64,000 bases of DNA from Bacteroidaceae bacterium (GTDB lineage: Bacteria > Bacteroidota > Bacteroidia > Bacteroidales > Bacteroidaceae), in the NCBI GenBank assembly GCA_024401095.1, contig JAKSLR010000008.1, positions 19,349 to 83,348 of the forward strand, given 5' to 3'. Positions 1 to 6,933 of this stretch are shown here, in pieces. How positions within the stretch are numbered: position 1 is the first letter of the stretch; each line of letters starts with the position of its first letter. A program made the translations under genes and the position numbers. Below the pieces are notes generated by a model. It was not told the DNA's origin. It was given only the letters and a program-made list of their open reading frames with translations, and did not search any database.

Positions 1-1412
1 GAGATATAACGCTGATCGTCAATCATGTAGTTACGGCTGGTGCTGGTTTCAATTTCGTTATGATAAGGTACTGGATTTGCAGGATCGCTGATGTAGGTTA
101 CTACACCATCGTTAACAGGAGCCTGAGTTGATACCTTTCCGTTTGCATGAAGATAGAATGGGGTGGTATCGGCAGTCTTGACCTCTGGCCAGCTGGTGTA
201 ATATGACCATTCACGCTTACCGGTATCGTAGATACGAGCTTCAGCAGATGGCTTTTCACCCTTTCCTTCCAGGTAATATGCAAAGAATGGGTATTCAATG
301 TTCTTGATGTAGTACTCTGAAGTAGCCTGTTCACCAATAGCAATGTTGTTCCAGAACATGCCTTGACCACGAGCCCATCCGCCATGGAACCAAGGACCTT
401 CTACCAGATAGAGCTCTGTAGCAGGACTCTGCTCCTTGATAGCCTTATATACGTCGAATGCACCATAGCAGTCTTCCTTGTCGAAGAGACCACCTACTAC
501 CATAACTGCAGGCTTTACATCGTGCATGTGACCTTTGGTTACAGTGTGTGACTCCCAGTATTCATCCCAGTTAGGATGCTCACGAACGATACGCAGGTAT
601 TCCAGACTATCGCCATAGGCATCTGTAATATTCTTGTAGGTACCGATTTTCAGGTAATCAGTGTAGAAATCATTGTGGAACAGGCTAGGGAACTTGAAGT
701 TCATGTTAGGACGCTGTCCGTTTTTCTGAGCTTCGGCAGCAGCACGTACGTACTTGTTGTTCATCATGTACTCGAACATTGGCTGGAAAGAAATCATTTC
801 TGCCATCATGAAAGCACCATTGTGATGAACGTCATCTCCGTGATACCAGTCGGTTACAGGAGCCTGAGGAGAAACAGCCTTAATGGCTGGGTGACCAGAA
901 AGTGCTGCCATAGTAGTGTAGAAACCTGGATATGAAATACCATACTGGCCAATGCAGCCATTGTTGTTGGTGTTCTTAACCAGCCACTCAGCAGTGTCAT
1001 AGGTATCGCTAGCTTCGTCGGTCTGGCCTACGTTCTTTGCAGGCTTCTTGTTCAGTTTCTTACCTTCAATGAAAGGGCGGATATCTTCAAACTCACCCTC
1101 AGACATGTTCTTACCACGAACATCCTGATAAACAAAGATATAACCTGCCTCTACATAAGGCTCATAGCTGGTAGAGGTAATGGTAGAACGAGAAACACTG
1201 TAGCATGTACGTTGCATGATGATAGGGTGCTTTACAGTCTTATCCTTTGGCTCAAAGATGACAGTAAACAGCTTCACTCCGTCACGCATTGGGATCATTA
1301 CTTCGGAGCGGTCGTAATGATTTTTCACATACTCGCTGTCGTACTTTGGTTTTTGCGCAAATACGGCAAAACTCATGCTGATGCAAATCAGCATCAATAA
1401 ATACTTTTTCAT
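1..1412 (-). CDS. Secreted CocE/NonD (peptidase S15) family hydrolase, 3' end outside window
   Basis: The gene starts at the ATG complementary to 1410-1412 and runs off the left edge, so about 470 N-terminal residues are visible. It opens with a Sec signal peptide (MKKYLLMLICISMSFAVFAQ) and then shows the family pattern: a DGVKL stretch near the start, YQDVRGKNMSEGEF, and the nucleophile elbow GISYPG with the catalytic serine. A cap-domain region and a C-terminal jelly roll entry (ARIYDTGKREW) follow. The family includes X-Pro dipeptidyl peptidases, cocaine esterases and glutaryl-acylases. The substrate cannot be read from sequence; Bacteroidales copies are usually annotated as periplasmic peptidases or esterases. 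It is divergent from the HAD gene, with its own -7 box at 1449-1456. Confidence 0.85.
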   Translation of the reverse strand, partial: MKKYLLMLICISMSFAVFAQKPKYDSEYVKNHYDRSEVMIPMRDGVKLFTVIFEPKDKTVKHPIIMQRTCYSVSRSTITSTSYEPYVEAGYIFVYQDVRGKNMSEGEFEDIRPFIEGKKLNKKPAKNVGQTDEASDTYDTAEWLVKNTNNNGCIGQYGISYPGFYTTMAALSGHPAIKAVSPQAPVTDWYHGDDVHHNGAFMMAEMISFQPMFEYMMNNKYVRAAAEAQKNGQRPNMNFKFPSLFHNDFYTDYLKIGTYKNITDAYGDSLEYLRIVREHPNWDEYWESHTVTKGHMHDVKPAVMVVGGLFDKEDCYGAFDVYKAIKEQSPATELYLVEGPWFHGGWARGQGMFWNNIAIGEQATSEYYIKNIEYPFFAYYLEGKGEKPSAEARIYDTGKREWSYYTSWPEVKTADTTPFYLHANGKVSTQAPVNDGVVTYISDPANPVPYHNEIETSTSRNYMIDDQRYI

Positions 1413-1448
1413 ACTCTCTTTTTGTTTGTGTATTTCCAAAATTTTGCG

Positions 1449-1456
1449 CAAAGTTA
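1449..1456 (-). promoter_or_regulatory. -7 box (TAACTTTG) for the S15 hydrolase
   Basis: On the minus strand TAACTTTGC matches the Bacteroidetes -7 consensus TAnnTTTG. It lies 36 nt upstream of the ATG. Confidence 0.6.
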
Positions 1457-1487
1457 ATCAAAAATTGATTAAGTTGTTCTTTTTTAT

Positions 1488-1495
1488 TATATTTG
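1488..1495 (+). promoter_or_regulatory. -7 box (TATATTTG) for the HAD phosphatase gene
   Basis: TATATTTG fits TAnnTTTG and lies 23 nt upstream of the ATG at 1519. With the opposite box at 1449-1456 it makes a compact divergent promoter region. Confidence 0.6.
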
Positions 1496-1518
1496 TCAGT
1501 CAAAATCGACCTCAGGAT

Positions 1519-2187
1519 ATGAAAAAGATAAAAACTATCGTATTTGATTTAGGCGGTGTGCTGGTAGATCTTCACATCGACAGATTCAAGCAATCCTTCC
1601 TGGAATTAGGAATTTCGGATGTGAAGGATCATTTTCTGGATGGAAAGATGAAGGAATTATTCCGTGACTATGAGATGGGAATGATTTCTACCGATTCTTT
1701 TCTTTCCATTATCTTGCAGCTGTCAAAACCTGGAGTATCCCTGGAACACATCCGGTTTACCTGGAGTTCCATGTTAGACAATTTTACGGACGATAAGGTT
1801 GAGCTCTTGAAGAAGTTGCGCCAGGATTATCAGTTGTTCCTGTTGAGTAATACCAATGAAATGCATTGGGAATATGTCGTTCAATCTATCTTCCGGGAGA
1901 AAGGTTGTGAGGTGTCTGATCTGTTTGATAAGGTCTATCTCTCTTACGAAATGCACGATTATAAGCCAAATGTTTCTATTTTTAAGCAGATGATAGAGGA
2001 TTCTAATGTCAATCCTGCCGAAACTTTATTCATAGATGACCGTCAGGAAAACGTAGAAGGAGCCCGTGAGGCGGGTCTTCAGTCCATTTGTGTGGAAACA
2101 TCGGTCCTGAAAAGCGATGGAATCTTTGAAAAACCGGCTCATTATTGGGTAGATTACCTGCCTGAATGGCTAAAATCGTCCTGTTAA
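1519..2187 (+). CDS. HAD-family hydrolase (phosphoglycolate/sugar-phosphatase-like, subclass IA)
   Basis: Cytoplasmic 222-residue haloacid dehalogenase phosphatase. All four motifs are visible: motif I VFDLGGVLVDL (nucleophile Asp with the GG variant seen in epoxide-hydrolase-N-like HADs), motif II LLSNTN, motif III lysine in YKPNVSIF, and motif IV FIDDRQENVEGA. A helical cap separates motifs I and II. I chose ATG 1519 because the reading frame upstream covers the promoter and encodes implausible sequence. The phosphorylated substrate is unknown. The YihX/GPH-like pattern (IDDRxENVxGAxxxG) suggests a small sugar phosphate or nucleotide. Monocistronic by position. Confidence 0.85.
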   Translation: MKKIKTIVFDLGGVLVDLHIDRFKQSFLELGISDVKDHFLDGKMKELFRDYEMGMISTDSFLSIILQLSKPGVSLEHIRFTWSSMLDNFTDDKVELLKKLRQDYQLFLLSNTNEMHWEYVVQSIFREKGCEVSDLFDKVYLSYEMHDYKPNVSIFKQMIEDSNVNPAETLFIDDRQENVEGAREAGLQSICVETSVLKSDGIFEKPAHYWVDYLPEWLKSSC

Positions 2188-2274
2188 ATCAACAATTGAT
2201 GTTTTGCTGCTAAGTTCTGTCGTTTTATAATCTCCAATTTGTAGTTTTGCTTTGCCTTCTTCTTTCTCTTTCCT

Positions 2275-2282
2275 TACTTTTG
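2275..2282 (+). promoter_or_regulatory. -7 box (TACTTTTG) for a short transcript
   Basis: TACTTTTGC matches TAnnTTTG, and a TTTG lies about 20 bp upstream. It is followed 45 nt later by a 39-codon frame and then a strong terminator, which defines a transcript of about 240 nt. Confidence 0.55.
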
Positions 2283-2326
2283 CAATGCGGAAAAAAGAAA
2301 TTAATCAACTTAACTATAAATGCTTT

Positions 2327-2446
2327 ATGAAACGAGTAGTCAACTGGGTCCGCGTTCGTTGTGGATATGAGGAACTTAGTGACAGTAAATTAGCAAAGGC
2401 ATTGCTGTCATTCATTTTCAGCTTCACATCAGATTATATTCATTAA
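2327..2446 (+). CDS. Small protein of 39 residues, unknown function
   Basis: An ATG frame encodes a 39-residue, basic N-terminal, amphipathic peptide (MKRVVNWVRVRCGYEELSDS then KLAKALL). The N-terminal half is rich in Arg, Val and Trp; the C-terminal half holds a hydrophobic helix. There is no signal peptide. The case for a real gene is its placement: a TAnnTTTG box 45 nt upstream and an intrinsic terminator 40 nt downstream, with nothing else between. I do not recognise the family. It could instead be a structured RNA whose frame is incidental. Confidence 0.4.
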   Translation: MKRVVNWVRVRCGYEELSDSKLAKALLSFIFSFTSDYIH

Positions 2447-2485
2447 TGAAGGCTGTAGAAACCGAGAAAAACTAAAAAGAAATGG

Positions 2486-2528
2486 AATCCTCTGGCAAAG
2501 TGATTTGCTGGAGGATTTACTGTTTTTT
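2486..2528 (+). terminator. Intrinsic terminator after the 39-codon gene
   Basis: AATCCTC/GAGGATT arms with an inner GCAAA/TTTGC helix around a GTGA loop, followed by a T-rich run (TTTTTTT). Confidence 0.75.
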
Positions 2529-2564
2529 TCAGGGAATAATGGTGATGGATTCAATTTTTTTTGT

Positions 2565-2572
2565 TAACTTTG
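2565..2572 (+). promoter_or_regulatory. -7 box (TAACTTTG) for the nfeD-SPFH-ravA-viaA operon
   Basis: TAACTTTG matches TAnnTTTG and is 31 nt upstream of the first ATG at 2604. No other box is seen within the four-gene run, so this probably drives all of it. Confidence 0.6.
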
Positions 2573-2603
2573 TAACTGAATACAAAACTAAACTCTTTCT
2601 CCA

Positions 2604-3053
2604 ATGATAGACTATATTTTATCAAACGCTTGGCAGTTATGGGCAGTTATCTGTGTATTGTGCCTCATTCTGGAATTAGGTAGTGGGGACCTCTTTCTGT
2701 TGAGTTTTGCCATTGCGGCAGCTGTAACCGCATTTATGCCCCTCATAGGTCTGGACATCTATGTACAGCTGTTAGTTTTTGCCATAACATCAGTGCTTAC
2801 ATTGCTATTGGTAAGACCGTCGTTGCTCAAGAAACTCCATAAGGGAGAAGACAAGCGTGAAAGTAATGTAGATGCCCTGTGTGGAAAAACAGGCGTCGTG
2901 ACCGAGGCTATAGTAAAGGGTGGCTATGGTCGTGTTTCCTTAGGTGGCGATGACTGGAAGGCTTGTACTCCTGATGGTACTGCCTTGGAAAAGGGTACAA
3001 AAGTAAAATTTGTAAACCGTGAGAGTATTATTCTGACAGTAGAGAAAATTTAA
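2604..3053 (+). CDS. NfeD-like integral membrane protein (short form)
   Basis: This 149-residue protein has two or three hydrophobic helices at the N-terminus (roughly residues 8-30, 32-52 and 55-70), then a basic linker and a C-terminal OB-fold NfeD domain. The domain shows GKTGVVTEAIVKGGYGRVSL and ends KVKFVNRESIILTVEKI. Short NfeD proteins are partners of SPFH/stomatin proteins and are thought to organise or stabilise them in the inner membrane. The next gene, 12 nt downstream, is exactly such an SPFH protein, which supports the call. There is no ClpP-like protease domain, so it is not the long NfeD form. Confidence 0.88.
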   Translation: MIDYILSNAWQLWAVICVLCLILELGSGDLFLLSFAIAAAVTAFMPLIGLDIYVQLLVFAITSVLTLLLVRPSLLKKLHKGEDKRESNVDALCGKTGVVTEAIVKGGYGRVSLGGDDWKACTPDGTALEKGTKVKFVNRESIILTVEKI

Positions 3054-3065
3054 TTCTAACTTTAT

Positions 3066-4019
3066 ATGGAACCTATCTTTATCTTTTTAATTGTTCTTGT
3101 TGTCTTGGCACTTGTCATCATCAAGAATAGTCTTGTGATCATCTCTCAGTCTGAAACAAAGATTATTGAGCGATTGGGTAAGTATTATGCTACCTTGAAA
3201 CCAGGTATCAATATCATTATTCCATTCATTGATCAGGCTAAGAATGTGGTTGTTCTTCAGAGAGGACGTTACATGTATTCCAGCACCATTGATTTGCGTG
3301 AGCAGGTTTACGATTTCGATAAGCAGAATGTGATTACCAAGGATAATGTACAGACAGAGATCAATGCCCTGTTGTATTTCCAGATTGTAGATCCTTTTAA
3401 GTCTGTCTATGAGATCAATAACCTTCCAAACGCTATCGAGAAGCTGACTCAGACTACACTTCGTAACATCATCGGTGAGCTTGAGCTGGACCAGACATTG
3501 ACTTCACGTGATACCATCAATACCAAACTTCGTGCCGTTTTGGACGAAGCAACCGACAAATGGGGTGTAAAGGTAAACCGTGTCGAGCTTCAGGACATTA
3601 CTCCTCCAGCTAGCGTTCTTCAGGCCATGGAGAAACAGATGCAGGCAGAACGTAACAAACGTGCCACCATTCTTACCAGTGAAGGCCAGAAAGCTGCCGT
3701 CATCCTGAAGTCTGAGGGTGATAAGGCTGCCATTATCAACAAGGCAGAGGCTGATAAGCAGATGGCTATCCTGAATGCAGAAGGTGAGGCTCAGGCCAGA
3801 ATCCGTAAGGCAGAGGCAGAAGCTATTGCCATCCAGAAGATTACAGAAGCAGTGGGTCAGTCTACCAATCCTGCCAACTACCTCTTGGCGCAGAAGTACA
3901 TCAGCATGATGCAGGAACTGGCAGAAGGTGAAAAGACAAAGACTGTTTATTTGCCATACGAAGCTACCAACCTGCTCGGAAGCATTGGCGGTATCAAAGA
4001 TTTGTTCAAGGCAGATTAA
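3066..4019 (+). CDS. SPFH/Band 7 (stomatin-like, QmcA/YbbK type) membrane protein
   Basis: This 317-residue protein has one N-terminal membrane anchor (about residues 3-22). A Band 7 domain follows (SETKIIERLGKYYATLKPG, then the NVQTEINALLYFQI core), and then a long Ala/Glu/Lys coiled coil (about residues 190-260, repeated EGxKAAxILxxEG-type units). Such proteins form large oligomeric cages or microdomains at the inner membrane and influence membrane proteases and fluidity. Its stop codon overlaps the ravA start (TAATG), giving translational coupling. Its nfeD partner lies immediately upstream. Confidence 0.92.
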   Translation: MEPIFIFLIVLVVLALVIIKNSLVIISQSETKIIERLGKYYATLKPGINIIIPFIDQAKNVVVLQRGRYMYSSTIDLREQVYDFDKQNVITKDNVQTEINALLYFQIVDPFKSVYEINNLPNAIEKLTQTTLRNIIGELELDQTLTSRDTINTKLRAVLDEATDKWGVKVNRVELQDITPPASVLQAMEKQMQAERNKRATILTSEGQKAAVILKSEGDKAAIINKAEADKQMAILNAEGEAQARIRKAEAEAIAIQKITEAVGQSTNPANYLLAQKYISMMQELAEGEKTKTVYLPYEATNLLGSIGGIKDLFKAD

Positions 4020-5563
4020 TGGAAATCAGAGAGAGATTTGTCAAGCTCCTTGAAGAGCTGAACCAAGGTTTATACGAGAAAGAGACAGAGCTTAGCCTGT
4101 CTCTTCTTGCTGCATTGGCAGGGGAGAGCATCCTTCTCCTGGGCCCTCCGGGAGTAGCGAAGAGCATGATTGCCCGCAGGTTGAAGCAGGCCTTTCAGAA
4201 TGCCCAGGCTTTTGAATACCTCATGTCCCGATTCTCTACTCCCGATGAGATCTTCGGTCCTGTAAGCATCTCGCTTCTGAAAGAGGCAGACAAGTATGAA
4301 CGTTTGGTAAAGGGCTATCTGCCCGATGCCGATGTAGTCTTCCTGGATGAAATATGGAAGGCTGGTCCTGCCATTCAGAACTCCCTTCTGACGGTCATGA
4401 ATGAAAAGCTGTACCGTAATGGAGATCATGAAATCCGCTTGCCTCTGAAGCTGTTTATCGGTGCCAGCAATGAGTTGCCTACTGAAGGAGAAGGTCTGGA
4501 AGCCCTTTGGGACCGTTTCCTGATTCGATTGGTATCCACTTGCATTACCGATGAGAAACTGTTCCATGAGATGCTTCTGGATGAGAATTCCCAGTCGGCC
4601 TGTGAGGTGTCTGCTCCTCTCACACCGGAAGAATACATCCAGATCAAGGAGGATATCCAGAAGATAAGTGTCGACCAGAGTGTATTGACCTGCATTTCTC
4701 AAATCAGAAAAGGACTGAAGCACATTGTCATTCCAGATTCAAACCTGGAACATGATGTCTATGTTTCCGACCGAAGGTGGAAGAAGATTATCCACCTGCT
4801 GAAGACATCGGCCTACCTTCATGGTAGAAAGGCAGTAGAACCTGTTGATCTCTTCCCAATCTGGCACTGTCTGTGGAATGAGCCGTTAGAGCGTGATGAA
4901 ATAAGAAATCTGGTGATTAAATGCATCTTTGCCAATTTCATCAGCCGTCAGGAGGAGTTAAGGTTTGCCATTACGGAAGATTTAAAGCGCTATAGCGTGA
5001 GAGCCTGTCTGGAACGTAGCCGTTACATGGGCGATCACAGAGATGACGATCTTCTGCTCTTCCATGACTATTATTATCATGTCCAGAATCATGGTGTAGG
5101 AGATACCTATATCTTCATGGTAGATTTCCATGAAATGAAGGAATACAAGCGACAGGAGCCTCAGATTAAAGGTATTCTGTACAAGGATCCACAGAACAGG
5201 AAAAGAACGCTTATCCGTGTAGATAAGGGACAGGATACTTCACATATAGAAGTAGTAGACCGTGTGAACCTGTACAGAATCAACAAGAACCTTTACATAA
5301 ACGGTGTGCCTTATCCTATGGAAGAGCGCAAGTTCAATGAACCTGCTCCAAATTATCTGGCTGACCAATTCCATAAACCATCTACCCGTGACTATGAGCA
5401 GGAGATTGAACAGTTTATCTCTGCATTGTCACGTTTCACTTTCTCCCTGAAGGATAATCTCTTCCTTAGCCCATCCGACCAGAAAGACATGGAAAAGATA
5501 GGTGCTGATTTAAGAAAGCAGATTGCTTTTTTACGTGTGGATGTAGAGAAATTACGTAATTAA
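4019..5563 (+). CDS. ravA: RavA-type MoxR AAA+ ATPase
   Basis: This 514-residue protein is close in length and sequence pattern to E. coli RavA. It has an N-terminal GLYEKETELSLSLLAAL helix, Walker A GPPGVAKS, the conserved QNAQAFEYLMSRFSTPDEIF loop, Walker B VVFLDEIWKAGPA, sensor 1 IGASNELP and the arginine-finger region EALWDRFLIRL. YVSDRRWKKIIHLLKTSA follows. The C-terminal 170 residues diverge from E. coli and should correspond to the discoidal/LARA part. MoxR ATPases work with VWA proteins as chaperones for metal-cofactor or respiratory complexes. The partner viaA is the next gene, again through a TAATG overlap. Confidence 0.93.
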   Translation: MEIRERFVKLLEELNQGLYEKETELSLSLLAALAGESILLLGPPGVAKSMIARRLKQAFQNAQAFEYLMSRFSTPDEIFGPVSISLLKEADKYERLVKGYLPDADVVFLDEIWKAGPAIQNSLLTVMNEKLYRNGDHEIRLPLKLFIGASNELPTEGEGLEALWDRFLIRLVSTCITDEKLFHEMLLDENSQSACEVSAPLTPEEYIQIKEDIQKISVDQSVLTCISQIRKGLKHIVIPDSNLEHDVYVSDRRWKKIIHLLKTSAYLHGRKAVEPVDLFPIWHCLWNEPLERDEIRNLVIKCIFANFISRQEELRFAITEDLKRYSVRACLERSRYMGDHRDDDLLLFHDYYYHVQNHGVGDTYIFMVDFHEMKEYKRQEPQIKGILYKDPQNRKRTLIRVDKGQDTSHIEVVDRVNLYRINKNLYINGVPYPMEERKFNEPAPNYLADQFHKPSTRDYEQEIEQFISALSRFTFSLKDNLFLSPSDQKDMEKIGADLRKQIAFLRVDVEKLRN

Positions 5564-6864
5564 TGACAGTAGAAGAGGTCATAGAGCTGAACATTCGCGC
5601 TCAGTTTGAAATAGCTGTAGGACAGAAACAACTGTTTTACCAGAGCAGGAATCAGGTTATCCTGGGAAAGATAGCCGAAGCTCAAGACTGGACTTTTCAG
5701 AAACGCCTGAGCCATTGGGCAAGTCTGCTGGAATCCTTGAGAGAGGAGTTTGAAGCCTATGGATTAGATGTTAACTTTTACTCCAATAAATTTTCATCAA
5801 ATCCTGATAATCTGAAAGATATATACTGGGATAAGTTTTTGATAGATTGGGAAAAGGCCAATGCAGAAAAACTACAGGATGACCTCTCCAGAGATATCCA
5901 GACACAAGAAGAAGGCATAGAAGCATTGATAGCCAGAACCCAGGTTTCTGTTCCCAAATATCTGGAAGAGCATAAGGTCAGTGAAAATGAGTTTGTCCAG
6001 ATCTGGGGAACCATGTGTGGCAGGTGGAATGCCGTAGATTTTGAGCGAATCCGTTCGGTGGTCAGAATACAGGAAAAATATCCTATTCTGCTGGAAGTGG
6101 CCAAGAAAATGGGTAGAATAGCCGATGAGGAAAGCATCTTGCGTTTTTCTGTAGCCAGTGGAAATACCCAACAAGTGGAGCATTCTACCAAATCCGACAT
6201 CAAGGGAATTACCGTTGGAGATAATCTGAACCAACTCCTGCCCTTGGAACTTACGCAGGCATCCGATGAAGAGATGGAGGATCTTTTCCTCTATAAATAC
6301 GCTACCAAGAACCTTCAGAACTTTTCACACAGAAGCGAAGTCTTGAAACCAACCCGTTCTCTCCATATCAAACCGGCACGCCAGAAAGGTCCCATGATTC
6401 TTTGTCTGGATACTTCCGGCAGTATGGTTGGCCAACCCGAACTTATAGGGCATAGCATGATGGTCAAGTTGCTAGAGATAGCCGATGCCCAGAATCGCCC
6501 CCTTTATATGATTGCATTCTCCGTGAGTGTGAATCCTATTGACCTGCGAAAGGAAAGGGCACGCATGCAGCAGTTCTTCCTGAAGACATCGGTTGGTGAT
6601 ACAGATGCCACAAAGATGATGGAGAAAACCTTTTCTTTACTTGATGGCAACCCAGAGTACAGGAGTGCCGATGTCTTATGGATTACAGACTTTAAAATGC
6701 CTCTGGTACGAAAAGATTTGCTGGATAACATGCTGAATCACCGTTATGATGGTACCTGTTTCTATGGGCTTCGTACAGGCTTGGCTGCAGAACCCGTCTG
6801 GGAACCTTATTTTGATAAAATTTACGATGTAGCCATTCCTCATTTTAGAAAATACGGTAAATAG
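5563..6864 (+). CDS. viaA: ViaA-like VWA-domain partner of RavA
   Basis: This 433-residue protein has a helical N-terminal half (about residues 1-260) and a C-terminal von Willebrand A domain. The MIDAS motif DTSGSM (in CLDTSGSMVGQPE) and a later Asp in WITDFKMP are visible. ViaA stimulates RavA ATPase activity and in Enterobacteria binds lipids and respiratory subunits. The start overlaps the ravA stop (TAATG). At 433 residues it is somewhat shorter than the E. coli protein. It is the last gene of the operon; the next ORF has its own promoter. Confidence 0.9.
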   Translation: MTVEEVIELNIRAQFEIAVGQKQLFYQSRNQVILGKIAEAQDWTFQKRLSHWASLLESLREEFEAYGLDVNFYSNKFSSNPDNLKDIYWDKFLIDWEKANAEKLQDDLSRDIQTQEEGIEALIARTQVSVPKYLEEHKVSENEFVQIWGTMCGRWNAVDFERIRSVVRIQEKYPILLEVAKKMGRIADEESILRFSVASGNTQQVEHSTKSDIKGITVGDNLNQLLPLELTQASDEEMEDLFLYKYATKNLQNFSHRSEVLKPTRSLHIKPARQKGPMILCLDTSGSMVGQPELIGHSMMVKLLEIADAQNRPLYMIAFSVSVNPIDLRKERARMQQFFLKTSVGDTDATKMMEKTFSLLDGNPEYRSADVLWITDFKMPLVRKDLLDNMLNHRYDGTCFYGLRTGLAAEPVWEPYFDKIYDVAIPHFRKYGK

Positions 6865-6887
6865 TTTCGTGTTATTAGAAAAATAGC

Positions 6888-6895
6888 TAACTTTG
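6888..6895 (+). promoter_or_regulatory. -7 box (TAACTTTG) for the GH2-GH43 operon
   Basis: TAACTTTGG matches TAnnTTTG, 38 nt before the ATG at 6934. It likely drives the three genes that end at the terminator at 11790. Confidence 0.55.
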
Positions 6896-6933
6896 GCGAT
6901 GTTAAACCGATATAGCCTTTTTAATACACGACT

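Noticed and set aside
1375..1518. Longer N-terminus for the HAD phosphatase
   Set aside because: It would run through both divergent -7 boxes, and the encoded stretch is unlike the family; ATG 1519 starts directly at motif I.
4070..4723. 217-codon minus-strand frame opposite ravA
   Set aside because: It lies wholly inside a well-conserved gene, lacks a promoter and shows no protein-like motifs.
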